From the NCBI GenBank assembly GCA_002840755.1, contig PHBZ01000026.1:1-64000 (forward strand): a stretch of 64,000 nucleotides of DNA, read 5' to 3'. Of the stretch, positions 43,643 through 53,579 are shown piece by piece. Every line of letters begins with the position of its first letter. The stretch's first letter is position 1. This stretch comes from Chloroflexi bacterium HGW-Chloroflexi-10. GTDB lineage: Bacteria > Chloroflexota > Anaerolineae > Anaerolineales > Anaerolineaceae. The translations under genes and the position numbers were made by a program. The notes beneath the pieces are model-generated. The model was not told where the DNA came from and ran no database searches. It worked only from the letters and a program-made list of their open reading frames with translations.

Positions 43643-45086
43643 CATGCAGTCGATATTAAAGAACCTGACCGAACAAAAAGCGCCTGCCGCGCAAATTGAC
43701 CTGTGGCCTGCCATCCAATCCCGCATTCAGATGAGCCAACCGACCCAATCGGGAATGAATACGCATTCCAATTCAAAACTCTGGCCGTTGAAAACAGCCT
43801 TCATTCTACTGACCGTTATACTGATCGGCGCTCTGATCTTGTTCCTCCCCCAGGGCCGTGCGCTGGCGCAGGAGGTTCTGCACTTTTTCTACCGCGGTGA
43901 GAGCAACTTCATGCCCGGACCAACCAGCATGCCCTTGAAATGGGTCGAGCAAACTCCCGGCACAGCCGCAGGAAACTTAACTCTGCAACCGGCAACGCCA
44001 CAACCGACTCCACCTGGCCAGGGTTTTGAAAAATACTGTGGAACAGCCAACGACCCGCAATGCTCTGTTGAAGCAATCCGCGAAGCGGTGACCTTCCCGG
44101 TCTTTGCATTGGCCAAACTACCGGATGGGATGTATTTTGCCGGGGCAACCGGCAGTCCGGATCGGGTCTTCCTTATGTACAATACGCCCAACCAGGCAGG
44201 CACGTTGTTGGTTTATGAAGAACCCTTCAGCGGCGCTGAAAGCCAACTCGCCTGGGATGTCGGCGCCGATGCGGACATTCAGAGTGTCCAGGTTGGCACA
44301 GTCACTGCGGAGTATGTGAAAGGCTGGTATGATGGCAACAGCAACCCGCCGGTATGGAACAACAACAGCGGCGGACAGATGCTGCGCTGGGTGGATCAGG
44401 GGATCCTGTTCAATATATATATGATTGGTACGGAACCACACCTGAACCGCGACGAACTGGCCGCACTGGCTGCAACTCTGACCAACGGCCCGGTAGGCTT
44501 GAATGGGATACCTGCAGTTGTAACCGCAACTCCAACACAGGCCGCCGTCCAAACCATCGAACTGCATACGATCTACCCGCTAACACTCGCCGAAGCTGAG
44601 AAAAAGGTTGGAACTGCGCTCCTGTCACCTTCCCTCCTGCCGGAGACCTTGTCTTTCATTGGCGCAAACTACGATGAAAAGACAAGGGTGGTTGAAATCA
44701 TCTATATCTACATCGATCCTAAGCAAGACCCAGCCATATCAAATCCTGATAGTCTTCTAATAAAAGAACAGGTTGTCCCGGAAGGAAGTGACTGCGACCT
44801 GTGTGGTTTTCTCCAGGGAGATGGCAAGCAAGCGAAACAAGATCCCCTTAAACTGGTCTCAAAAGACGCAACCATCGAAACGGTTCAAATTGGCGATTTC
44901 ACCGGTAAATATGTTGAGGGCATCGGCTGGAGATCATGGACCGACTGCTGTGGCTTTGAGTGGGACCCAACCCCTTATCGAAAAAGGCTGCGTTTTCGGA
45001 CAAATGAGCTGGCCATCGAGGTTTGGTATGACGGGTTTACACTAACGAAAGCCGATATCATTGCCATCGCGGAAAGCTTAGAGTAA
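43629..45086 (+). CDS. Membrane-anchored anti-sigma-like protein
   Basis: A 485-residue protein. The start is GTG at 43629, seven bases after AGGAGG and overlapping the sigma stop by 14 bp. A cytoplasmic part of about 50 residues that could bind the sigma factor comes first. One helix follows (TAFILLTVILIGALILFLP) and then two similar outside domains (about 130-290 and 315-485) of the DUF4367 kind, both with VG[TD]...Y..G motifs. The second holds CDLCGF and a DCCGF pair, probably disulphides. No ZAS zinc motif (HxxxCxxC) is visible, so the sigma-binding mode is unclear. Confidence 0.7.
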   Translation: MNKNDMQSILKNLTEQKAPAAQIDLWPAIQSRIQMSQPTQSGMNTHSNSKLWPLKTAFILLTVILIGALILFLPQGRALAQEVLHFFYRGESNFMPGPTSMPLKWVEQTPGTAAGNLTLQPATPQPTPPGQGFEKYCGTANDPQCSVEAIREAVTFPVFALAKLPDGMYFAGATGSPDRVFLMYNTPNQAGTLLVYEEPFSGAESQLAWDVGADADIQSVQVGTVTAEYVKGWYDGNSNPPVWNNNSGGQMLRWVDQGILFNIYMIGTEPHLNRDELAALAATLTNGPVGLNGIPAVVTATPTQAAVQTIELHTIYPLTLAEAEKKVGTALLSPSLLPETLSFIGANYDEKTRVVEIIYIYIDPKQDPAISNPDSLLIKEQVVPEGSDCDLCGFLQGDGKQAKQDPLKLVSKDATIETVQIGDFTGKYVEGIGWRSWTDCCGFEWDPTPYRKRLRFRTNELAIEVWYDGFTLTKADIIAIAESLE

Positions 45087-45146
45087 ATTCAGCTGCAGCC
45101 ACCCAATTATGAGGGGGTAATTAAGAGGTGCTGCCTGGCATGTGCC

Positions 45147-46070
45147 TTAATAATTGGCCTTGAGGTCCATACCTTCATAAAGATAGCCGACTTCCGCCTC
45201 ATAACCATTGAATTTAAAGGTGGGGCGGCGCTGAAGTTCGCCAATGCGCCGCTCGGTATCTTGCAGCCAGCGCGGATGCGAAACCTCCGGGTTGACATTG
45301 GAATAGAAACCATATTCGTTGGAAGCTGTGGAATTCCAGAAAGTGCCAGGCTGTTCGGCCACCAGTTCAATCTTGACCAATGATTTGGCACTTTTGAAAC
45401 CATATTTCCAGGGTACTACCAGGCGGATGGGCGCACCATTCTGCGGGGTGAGCGGTTTATCATAAATGCCGGTGGCCAGGATGGTCAGTTCATTTTGGGC
45501 CTCATCCAGGCGCAGCCCTTCCTGGTATGGCCAGGGGAAGTTGGCTCCAAGACCGGGCATTTGGTCAAAATCCATCAGGGTTTGAAAGCGCACAAAGCGG
45601 GCTTCTTGTGTGGGCTGGACCACGTCCAATAATTTTGAAAGTGAAAAACCAGTCCAGGGAATGACCATCGACCAGCCTTCCACACAGCGCAGGCGGTAGA
45701 TGCGTTCTTCCTGCGGGAATTGGTCGAGAATATCCTGCATGCTGAAGGTGATAGGGTTGTTCACCAGTCCATAAACTTCCACCTGCCAGGGATCGGTTTT
45801 AAAATTCTTTGCTGCAGGGGCTACACCTTCTTTGGAAAGGGAGAATTCATAATAATTGTTATAGCCGGTAATGGCTTCGTAATCGGTGAGTGTATCTTCA
45901 AATTTTGCCATATCCTGAATAACGGCTTCTTCCTGTGCAGTGGGAATGACTCCAGGCGCGCAGGCAGCCAGAAACGCGGCTCCGCCTACCAATGAGACTT
46001 TTTGTAAAAATTGACGGCGGTTCATATATAACCACTCGGGGGTAATTTCATTTCGACTTATTTTATCCAT
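45147..46070 (-). CDS. msrP: Protein-methionine-sulfoxide reductase catalytic subunit MsrP
   Basis: A 307-residue molybdoenzyme of the YedY/MsrP family. It has a twin-arginine-like signal (MNRRQFLQKVSLVGGAAFLA), with the lipobox-like LAAC right after, so it may be a Tat-exported lipoprotein. The molybdopterin-binding Cys is C129 (LRCVEGWSMVIPWTGF). Other conserved blocks are NGAPIRLVVPWKYGFKSAKS and EYGFYSNVNPEVSHPRW. It repairs oxidised methionines in exported proteins. Its usual haem partner MsrQ is not adjacent, so electrons must come from elsewhere. Confidence 0.9.
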   Translation of the reverse strand: MDKISRNEITPEWLYMNRRQFLQKVSLVGGAAFLAACAPGVIPTAQEEAVIQDMAKFEDTLTDYEAITGYNNYYEFSLSKEGVAPAAKNFKTDPWQVEVYGLVNNPITFSMQDILDQFPQEERIYRLRCVEGWSMVIPWTGFSLSKLLDVVQPTQEARFVRFQTLMDFDQMPGLGANFPWPYQEGLRLDEAQNELTILATGIYDKPLTPQNGAPIRLVVPWKYGFKSAKSLVKIELVAEQPGTFWNSTASNEYGFYSNVNPEVSHPRWLQDTERRIGELQRRPTFKFNGYEAEVGYLYEGMDLKANY

Positions 46071-46191
46071 ATTGACCTCTTTTGTTATTTAAAAGATACA
46101 CTGTTTTTGCGGCTATGCTTATACTTGTATAATGATTGAGGGGCTGGGAACTGGCGTCCCCCGCAGATGTTTCTTATTTCGGCTTTTTGAG

Positions 46192-46217
46192 TATAATATC
46201 GTTAACCGATATCGGAT
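46192..46217. promoter_or_regulatory. Operator-like palindromes upstream of the PadR gene
   Basis: ATATCG-TTAAC-CGATAT (46196-46212) is a perfect inverted repeat overlapping a TATAAT -10 box (46192-46197) and is followed by CCGATATCGG. PadR proteins commonly repress their own promoter. The CGATATCG core is shared with the mhqO palindrome. Confidence 0.6.
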
Positions 46218-46239
46218 TTCAATATAACAAGGATAAACC

Positions 46240-46536
46240 GTGCTGCGTGATTTCTTTTTAGGAATAGTTAAAATTCATATCCTTTATCATGCTGGCCGCG
46301 AGCCGGTTTATGGTAAAGGTTTAATGAGTGAACTTGGCCGGCACGGCTACCAGATTGGGCCGGGCACGTTATATCCTATGCTGCACGGGTTGGAGAAAGA
46401 GAAGTATTTAACCAGTTACCAAGAAACCGTGGAAGGTAAAGCGCGGCGGTATTACCGGATTACGCGTAAAGGACGCACAGCTCTGGCGGAAGCGCGCATG
46501 AAAGTAGCTGAACTGGTACGTGAGATTCTGGATTAA
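46240..46536 (+). CDS. PadR-family transcriptional regulator
   Basis: A 98-residue winged-helix protein, the normal length for the small PadR class. The start is GTG with AAGGA upstream. The signature runs LYHAGREPVYGKGLMSELGR, IGPGTLYPMLHGLEKEKYLT and EGKARRYYRITRKGR. Small PadR regulators often repress a neighbouring transporter and respond to phenolics or drugs. The MFS gene starts 32 bp downstream and is the likely target. Autoregulation is suggested by the palindromes in its promoter. Confidence 0.92.
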   Translation: MLRDFFLGIVKIHILYHAGREPVYGKGLMSELGRHGYQIGPGTLYPMLHGLEKEKYLTSYQETVEGKARRYYRITRKGRTALAEARMKVAELVREILD

Positions 46537-46568
46537 TATCAACAAACAAATATTGAAAAGGAAGAACC

Positions 46569-47804
46569 ATGAAAGAAAAAAGGCAATCGTATTTTCAACG
46601 CATCAAGCATCTTCCACGGAATGTGTGGGCTGTGAGCCTGACCAGCTTTTTTATGGACATCTCCAGTGAAATGGTCATCAACATTTTGCCTCTCTTTCTT
46701 TCAAATGTATTGGGCGTTAAAACCAATATCATTGGTTTGATCGAAGGTGTAGCGGAAGCGACTGCCAGTATTCTCAAGTTGTTTTCCGGCTGGTTTTCGG
46801 ATAAGATCGGCGGGCGCAAATGGCCGGCCGTGGTGGGATATGGGATTTCAGCCTTGACCAAACCCTTCTTCTATTTTGCCAACAGTTGGGGCGCGATTGC
46901 CGGCGCACGCTGGATCGACCGGGTAGGAAAGGGCATCCGGACCTCGCCGCGCGATGCTTTGGTGGCTGATTCGGTTACGCAAGAACAACGAGGCCTGGCC
47001 TTTGGATTTCACCGGGCTGCCGATACCGGGGGTGCCATGCTGGGGTTGATGATTGCACTGCTGGTTACCTGGCTGGCACAGCGTTCTTCAGTTGTACTGA
47101 CCGCTGATACATTTCGAACAATTGTGCTCATCAGCATTGTACCGGCCTTTTTAGCTGTGCTGGCTCTGGCACTAGGAACCAAAGAGGTGAGCAAAAAGAA
47201 CGGCGCCAGCCTGCCGAGCTTTGCTTTTAAGAAATTAGGAAAACCCTTTATGGTCTTTATGCTGATCGTGGCCGTTTTTGACCTGGGGAATTCTTCGGAT
47301 GCTTTTTTAGTATTGCGTGCGCAAGAGCGCGGATTGAGTGTTCTGGGTATTCTGGGCATGCTGATCACTTTCAATTTGATTTACACCCTTATTTCTACAC
47401 CCGCCGGCGCATTATCTGACCGGTTTGACCGGCGCTGGATGATTATTGTCGGTTGGCTGGTGTATGGCGTTATCTACCTTGGGTTTGCACTGGCAAAAAC
47501 CGGTACCCATATCTGGATTCTGTACGGTCTGTATGGGTTTTATTACGGGCTTACGTACGGCACTGCCAAGGCCATGGTGGCCGATCTGGTACCAGAGAAC
47601 CTGCGCGGCACGGCTTATGGCACCTATAATGGCGTCCTGGGGCTGTTAGATTTTCCAGCTTCTGTAATTGCCGGGATCCTGTGGCAGGGAGCAGGGACCT
47701 GGCAGGGCTTTGGTCCGGCGGCTCCTTTTTTGTTTGGCGCCGTTATGGCGCTGCTGGCGGCACTATTATTGCTGACATGGCGGCCGCAAAAATTAATTAG
47801 CTAA
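46569..47804 (+). CDS. MFS transporter
   Basis: A 411-residue protein with 12 predicted helices. The MFS signature between helices 2 and 3 is GWFSDKIGGRKWPAV, and repeated at helices 8-9 as GALSDRFDRRWMIIV. Text such as ISSEMVINILPLFLSNVLG and DRVGKGIRTSPRDALVADSV is typical of a subgroup of bacterial MFS proteins annotated as drug or unknown transporters. The PadR gene upstream suggests drug or phenolic efflux. Substrate unknown. Confidence 0.9.
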   Translation: MKEKRQSYFQRIKHLPRNVWAVSLTSFFMDISSEMVINILPLFLSNVLGVKTNIIGLIEGVAEATASILKLFSGWFSDKIGGRKWPAVVGYGISALTKPFFYFANSWGAIAGARWIDRVGKGIRTSPRDALVADSVTQEQRGLAFGFHRAADTGGAMLGLMIALLVTWLAQRSSVVLTADTFRTIVLISIVPAFLAVLALALGTKEVSKKNGASLPSFAFKKLGKPFMVFMLIVAVFDLGNSSDAFLVLRAQERGLSVLGILGMLITFNLIYTLISTPAGALSDRFDRRWMIIVGWLVYGVIYLGFALAKTGTHIWILYGLYGFYYGLTYGTAKAMVADLVPENLRGTAYGTYNGVLGLLDFPASVIAGILWQGAGTWQGFGPAAPFLFGAVMALLAALLLLTWRPQKLIS

Positions 47805-47948
47805 CCGAACACTAACCGTTATTGCTTTTACGCCTTATAATAGTCCGTTGCTCCGGCTTGAATTGACAAAAGTCAAAATCAAGTTCCGGAAAAACTGGTA
47901 CGATCTTGCAACTATATATTATCCGTAGTCTCCTTGAAGAGTATATTC

Positions 47949-49538
47949 ATGACGATATTGCCGCACCGTTACCAGCTACAACAATTGCAAACCGATTCAG
48001 AACTTGAAATGTATCTGGATATTTGTACATCCATTGGACAGGCAGAGGCCGCTTTGTGTTTGTTGGCCAGCCCCACAACGATGAGCTTTCAACTGCATTC
48101 GGTATTAGCCGCTGTAAGCCCACCTACCGGTAAATGCCCCGACCAATTGGCCTGGGAAAGTATGAATCTGGATTATTTACTGATTAAATCCGGTCCGGCG
48201 GTTCAAGAACTGGCAGACTGGCTGGATATCAGTGTAAAAAATGTGTTGTGCATTCCCATTACCAATAATGAGCGCACCCTGGGCGTGATTCAATTAATTA
48301 ATATACGAAACGAAGACAGCATCGGAACTTTACGCAAACAGGTGTATTTGTTGGGGAAGTACCTGGTTTCCAGCTATCATCTTTTGGAGAGTAACCGCTG
48401 GGCGGGTCGTTTGCAACAGCTCTTGGATTTTATAGGCAACATCAGTTCATCTTTGGATCCCGACCAGATTTTACGAATGCTTTTGGAACAAGTCTCGCTA
48501 TTGTTGGATGCGGAAGCAGCCTCCATGTTCCTTTCGGATGAACACAGCGGAGATGCTATTTTGCATATATCTTCGCGTGCCGATCACCGAGTGGTGGAAA
48601 ATTTTCGGGTACCCCCCGGAAAAGGAATCATCAATCACGTGCTGGCGACAGGCGAGACCATCATGGTCAATGATGTGCATGATGATAAGCGTCATTTTAA
48701 CGGGCTGGATGCCATTTCTAATTTTGAAACACGTTCCATTCTGGCAGTTGCATTAAGATCACAGCGGATTGAATTGGGGAAACAGCGCGGCAGTTCCCGC
48801 GGACGAATAGTTGGCGGGCTCGAAATAATGAACAAGATGAACGGGGATTTTACCCAGATGGATGTTACTCTGGCGGAAATCTTTTCAGGCCAGGCGGCGA
48901 CCATATTACAAACCGCCAAACTTTACAATGAAATGGATGAGCTGTTTATGCAGCTTCTGCAAAGCCTGATGAATGCAGTGGACGCCAAAGATCCCTATAC
49001 CGAATCGCATTCCAAATTCGTTTCCAATTACGCAGTGACAATAGGGACAGAATTGGGCCTGCCGCATGAGACCCTGACCCAATTGAAGTTAGGGGGGATG
49101 CTGCATGATGTGGGTAAAATTGGTATTCCGGATAATATTTTAAAGAAGAATAATACCCTCACACGGGATGAGTATCATGAAATCTACCGGCATCCACAAA
49201 TAGGCTATAAGATTCTGGAAAAAGTACAATTGATGGGACGTGATGTGCTGCGCGCCATATTAGAGCACCATGAACGCCTGGATGGCAGCGGTTATCCGCT
49301 GGGCTTGCGTGGACACGAAATATCCCTGGTAGGGCGGATAGTGACCGTTGCTGATGTATTCCATGCACTCACTTCAACCCGTCCATACCGGGCAGCCAAA
49401 AGTATAGAAACGGCATTTCAAGAATTATACGATGGGGCAGATTTGTTGTATGACCGGCGTTGTGTGGATGCCTTAAAACGCGCGTTTGACAAAGGATTTA
49501 TTCAGACCGAAGGTTATAAGAACAAATCAAACGCATGA
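47949..49538 (+). CDS. GAF-GAF-HD-GYP protein (predicted c-di-GMP phosphodiesterase)
   Basis: A 529-residue cytoplasmic protein from the ATG at 47949 (a TTG lies 15 bp earlier). The first GAF-like domain covers about 10-145, the second about 160-320 (LLDAEAASMFLSDEHSGDAI, IINHVLATGETIMVNDVHDD). The HD-GYP domain fills 330-520, with the metal motif LHDVGKIGIPDNIL and the GYP motif HHERLDGSGYPLGLRG. HD-GYP enzymes hydrolyse c-di-GMP. The HD and GYP residues are intact. It converges with the larger HD-GYP gene across only 23 bp. Confidence 0.92.
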   Translation: MTILPHRYQLQQLQTDSELEMYLDICTSIGQAEAALCLLASPTTMSFQLHSVLAAVSPPTGKCPDQLAWESMNLDYLLIKSGPAVQELADWLDISVKNVLCIPITNNERTLGVIQLINIRNEDSIGTLRKQVYLLGKYLVSSYHLLESNRWAGRLQQLLDFIGNISSSLDPDQILRMLLEQVSLLLDAEAASMFLSDEHSGDAILHISSRADHRVVENFRVPPGKGIINHVLATGETIMVNDVHDDKRHFNGLDAISNFETRSILAVALRSQRIELGKQRGSSRGRIVGGLEIMNKMNGDFTQMDVTLAEIFSGQAATILQTAKLYNEMDELFMQLLQSLMNAVDAKDPYTESHSKFVSNYAVTIGTELGLPHETLTQLKLGGMLHDVGKIGIPDNILKKNNTLTRDEYHEIYRHPQIGYKILEKVQLMGRDVLRAILEHHERLDGSGYPLGLRGHEISLVGRIVTVADVFHALTSTRPYRAAKSIETAFQELYDGADLLYDRRCVDALKRAFDKGFIQTEGYKNKSNA

Positions 49539-49561
49539 ACGCCCGGTTAATTGGGGATGGA

Positions 49562-52500
49562 TCACTGATCATCCTCTTCACTTTCAACGGTAAATAAATG
49601 AACATAATTTAAGAAGACTTTAACCACATCCGGGTCAAATTGTTTGTTCGCCTGGTCCTGGATATAGGCGATGGCTTTTTCCCGACTCCAAGGTTCCGAA
49701 TAAGGCCGGCTGGAAATAAGGGCATTGAAGACATCCACAACAGCAAAAATTCTGGCTGACAATGGAATTTCCTTGCCTTTAAACCCAAAGGGATAGCCGG
49801 AACCATCCCATCGTTCGTGATGGTAAACCGGGATATCCATGGAAGGACGTAAGAACTCGATTGGTTCCAGCAGGTCCTGGGCATGTTTGGGATGGAGGCG
49901 CATGGTCTTCCATTCCTCAGTGGTTAATAGATCTGGCTTTTGAAGGATATCATCCGGGACTCCCATTTTGCCGATATCATGCAGCAGGGCGCCACGGCGA
50001 ATGTGGATGAGCTCTTCCGGGTTGCGGATACCCATCGCCTGAGCCAGAATCATTGTCCAATCACGAACTTTGTAACTGTGGTCACTAGTTACGCGATCCC
50101 GAATTTCCAATGCCTTTGCCCAACCTTCAATGGTGCGGTCATAGGCGTAAGAAAGTTCCCGGTTGGCCTTTTGCATTTTGTCTATCAATTGGCCATTTTC
50201 AATCGCAATGGCGGTTTGTTGAGCCAATGCATTCAGAAACTCTTCCCAATCGTTGTTAATATTGATCTGCGAGCGCCGAAAAACTTCCAGAATTCCCAAA
50301 ATTTGCCCTTTGGTTTTTAATGGAACGGCATAATAAGAAACAAAACCTTCTGATTTTAACTGTTGGAAAAAATTTTTCCAACGATTGGACTGATGTACAT
50401 TCAGCAAAGAAACCGGCTCACCGCTGACGACAACCCACTCAGCCGGCCCAGGATGGATGGTAACCAACGCTTCGCGGGTGAGCGGCTGGTGAAACCCAAT
50501 ACCGCGGCCGTATTCAATTACCGAACTGTTTTCACTGGCTATTAAAATATCCGCCGCATCCACATTGAGTTGAGATGCAATCTGATTCAGCAGATAACTC
50601 ATGATATTGGTCAAATCAAAATTTCCGGTAATCATCCTGTCAATTTCCCGTAGGATATTCAAACGTTGTAATTGGCGTTCTTTTTGCTCGTTGAGCAATT
50701 CTCTTTGGATAGCGTAGGCAGCAATTTCTGCCAGAGCCACCAACAAGCGAATATCATCTTCATGCCAATCACGCTCTCCCCCTGCTTCCAGCATACCGAT
50801 CACCTGGTCGTCCACAATCATAGGAACGATCATTAAGCTCCTGGTTCCACTAATTAAATTTGTCAGGACAGGTCCCGGGTCATTCTGGATATCATTGTTT
50901 ACATAGACCTTCATATTGCGAATCACCCACCCGGCTGCACCAACACCCAATGGTAGACGTAATCCGTTTTGCGCCTGGAAATTTCCCAAACCGGGCATAT
51001 AGACAAGTTCAAGGGCTTCCGTGTCCCAAATTGCGAGAGAAACACCCTGAGCACCCAGTGAATCCAACATATAATGTTGAATAATTTCATAAATTTCGTC
51101 GCGGTTATGGGTTTGCCTCAACATCTGGGCCAAATCCACCACGGTGGTCAACTCCCGTTCGCGTTGGCGCAGTTCCACCAATTGTTCGTTCAACTGGCGG
51201 GTACGAGCAGCGACTTTTTCTTCCAATTCCATATTTAAAACGCGCAATTCTTCCTGTGCCCGTTTGCGTTCAATCGCCAAAGCGATCTGATTGGAAACAA
51301 ATTCCAACAATTCCTGGTGTGAGTGGGTGTAGTTGATTTCGCTTTCATCGTAGGATTGGACGGTAACTACCCCGATAATGGTATCTTTATTGGTTTTCAG
51401 CGGAACACCGAGCCATTGAACAGAAATTGCACCGGTAGGTTCCAGATCCTTTTCCACAATCATTTCTCTGTCAGCAGGGGTGTTGAGTAAAAACGATTCC
51501 CCACTACGGATAACGTACTCCGTTAATCCGTTCCCGCTTTTTCGCGGCTGCGGGGTTGTACCATGCTCATCCTTAAAATAAGGGAAGCTGACAATATCAC
51601 TTTCTGCGTCATAAAGAGCAATATAAAAGTTCTTGGCCGGTAATAAACGGCTGACCACACCATGCACAAATTCAAACAAGGCTTCCAACGATTGCGCGGA
51701 ACTGGCAGCTTCCGAGATCAGATAGAGGGTATTTTGCAGTTTCTCAAAACGTTTTCGCTCAGTGATATCCAACATTACACCGACCAGACCACCAATTTCA
51801 CCGGTGGCGTCTTCGTAAGTAGCTTTATAAAAAACCGTATCGAGGTCCTGTCCACTGGCAAGTGCGACAATGGATTCAATACTTTGCCTACCCGGGTTAG
51901 CGATCAATTCCATATCGGATTGGTGATACATACTGGCCACCTCTTGCGGCCAAATATCAAATGTGGATTTTCCGATCAACTCGGTTCGGGGAATACCGAT
52001 TAAATTTTCATAAGCCGTATTACAACCTTCGTAAATTCCCTGCTTGTTTTGGATAAAGACCGGAGCCGGAATCGTATCAATCACCAATTGTAAAAAGGAT
52101 TGGCTTTCTGCCAGTTGAGCAGTACGTTCCAATACGCGCTTTTCCAGGTTTTCATTGGCTGCGGTCAATGCCTCTTGGGCATTTTTGCGGTCGGTAATAT
52201 CCAGTATATAAAAATTATATTCCACCAACTGGTTGTCTTTGGTGGGATTCATATAGGTAAAATCATAGATCCAGCGATAGTCACCATTGAGTGTACGGAT
52301 GCGATATTCCTGTTCAAAAAATAAACGTCCGGATTGCATCACTTCGCTCTGAAACTGGAAGATTCGGGATAGATCATCTGGGTGAACAATATTTCTTAGG
52401 ATAATTTCTCCACTTAAGAATTGTTTGGGGGTATACCCAAACTGTTCAATATTCGGCGAAACATACAACATGGTGCGCTTGGTCATATCTTCAACCATTA

Positions 52501-53467
52501 ATTTAAACATAACCACCGGCCCAAGAGCAAACAACTGCCGTTCCCGATATAGTTTTTCTTCGGCTTGTTTACGCTCAATGGCCATAGCAATTTGGGTGGA
52601 TACAAAATTCAGTAAGTTCTTATCCTGTTCAGTGTAGCGCACACCTTCCGTATAGGTTTGGATAACCAACCCACCGATAATTTTTTCCTGTACGGTTTTT
52701 AAAGGGATCCCTAGCCAGACAAATGGGATACTACCCACCACACTGATTTCACCCGAGTCGGTTAATTCGTCCAGCATAGTCCGGGTAATCAGCAAGGGCT
52801 CCCTGCGATGGAGCAAATATTCGGTCAGACCGCGGCGCACTTTGCGATCCCGTTTACGCAATTGTTGTTCCGGATTGGGAGGCAGGTAATCCTGTTCATC
52901 CACGTAATAAGGGAAGCTGATGAATTCGGTAATTTCATCATAAAGTGCGATAAATAAATTAGGCGCAGGCAGCAAGGCAGCTATAATTTCATGAACCTGG
53001 GTATACAATTCATGCAAATCATTGGCTATGGCAGCGGCATTGGATATTTGAAAAACCGCCTTTTGCAATTGTTGGGTTATCAATTGTTCGAATGCATTGT
53101 GCAACGTTAAGCGAGTGAATTCATTTCCCTGCCAACTGAATGTGGATTCATGAACCTGAAGTAAGAGAAAATGACTGAGATCATGCAGCTGCAACAGAAG
53201 CTGTGGAATTTGCTCCTCCTGAACAGGCTGCAGAATGTGCTTTTCACAATTACAGAGAGCATAACACCTTGAATGAAAACAAATAACCGGTTCAAAGAAA
53301 GTCTCACCGGTTACGATCTGATTAGTAGAGAACCACTCCCGGGCAGCTGAATTGGCATATTGGACTTTGCGGTGGGTATCCAATATAAACACAGCGTCTT
53401 CAAATCCATCAAAGAGCGAATCCAGTGTGCTTAGAGGAAGAACTTCAGAATTAGGTTTTTTTGGCAT
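49562..53467 (-). CDS. Large PAS/GAF sensor with HD-GYP output
   Basis: A 1301-residue soluble sensor. In order: PAS (about 12-100), GAF (150-300), PAS (310-430), PAS (460-580), GAF (590-735), GAF (790-930), GAF (950-1090) and HD-GYP (1110-1300). The HD-GYP motifs LHDIGKMGVPDDIL and HHERWDGSGYPFGFKG are complete. Two GAF domains share the rare phrasing ...FYIALYD...IVSFPYF, implying internal duplication. No membrane segment is seen. It should hydrolyse c-di-GMP under control of several ligands or redox cues, alongside the convergent HD-GYP protein. Confidence 0.9.
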   Translation of the reverse strand: MPKKPNSEVLPLSTLDSLFDGFEDAVFILDTHRKVQYANSAAREWFSTNQIVTGETFFEPVICFHSRCYALCNCEKHILQPVQEEQIPQLLLQLHDLSHFLLLQVHESTFSWQGNEFTRLTLHNAFEQLITQQLQKAVFQISNAAAIANDLHELYTQVHEIIAALLPAPNLFIALYDEITEFISFPYYVDEQDYLPPNPEQQLRKRDRKVRRGLTEYLLHRREPLLITRTMLDELTDSGEISVVGSIPFVWLGIPLKTVQEKIIGGLVIQTYTEGVRYTEQDKNLLNFVSTQIAMAIERKQAEEKLYRERQLFALGPVVMFKLMVEDMTKRTMLYVSPNIEQFGYTPKQFLSGEIILRNIVHPDDLSRIFQFQSEVMQSGRLFFEQEYRIRTLNGDYRWIYDFTYMNPTKDNQLVEYNFYILDITDRKNAQEALTAANENLEKRVLERTAQLAESQSFLQLVIDTIPAPVFIQNKQGIYEGCNTAYENLIGIPRTELIGKSTFDIWPQEVASMYHQSDMELIANPGRQSIESIVALASGQDLDTVFYKATYEDATGEIGGLVGVMLDITERKRFEKLQNTLYLISEAASSAQSLEALFEFVHGVVSRLLPAKNFYIALYDAESDIVSFPYFKDEHGTTPQPRKSGNGLTEYVIRSGESFLLNTPADREMIVEKDLEPTGAISVQWLGVPLKTNKDTIIGVVTVQSYDESEINYTHSHQELLEFVSNQIALAIERKRAQEELRVLNMELEEKVAARTRQLNEQLVELRQRERELTTVVDLAQMLRQTHNRDEIYEIIQHYMLDSLGAQGVSLAIWDTEALELVYMPGLGNFQAQNGLRLPLGVGAAGWVIRNMKVYVNNDIQNDPGPVLTNLISGTRSLMIVPMIVDDQVIGMLEAGGERDWHEDDIRLLVALAEIAAYAIQRELLNEQKERQLQRLNILREIDRMITGNFDLTNIMSYLLNQIASQLNVDAADILIASENSSVIEYGRGIGFHQPLTREALVTIHPGPAEWVVVSGEPVSLLNVHQSNRWKNFFQQLKSEGFVSYYAVPLKTKGQILGILEVFRRSQININNDWEEFLNALAQQTAIAIENGQLIDKMQKANRELSYAYDRTIEGWAKALEIRDRVTSDHSYKVRDWTMILAQAMGIRNPEELIHIRRGALLHDIGKMGVPDDILQKPDLLTTEEWKTMRLHPKHAQDLLEPIEFLRPSMDIPVYHHERWDGSGYPFGFKGKEIPLSARIFAVVDVFNALISSRPYSEPWSREKAIAYIQDQANKQFDPDVVKVFLNYVHLFTVESEEDDQ

Positions 53468-53579
53468 AGCGAACCAACAAACAGCAAAATAAACGTTCCC
53501 ACTGGTAAATTGTATCTTAAGAAAGCGAGAAAATGTATTTTAATTGGTTCGAGTTTTTCCTTATTGATGACAGAACAGT

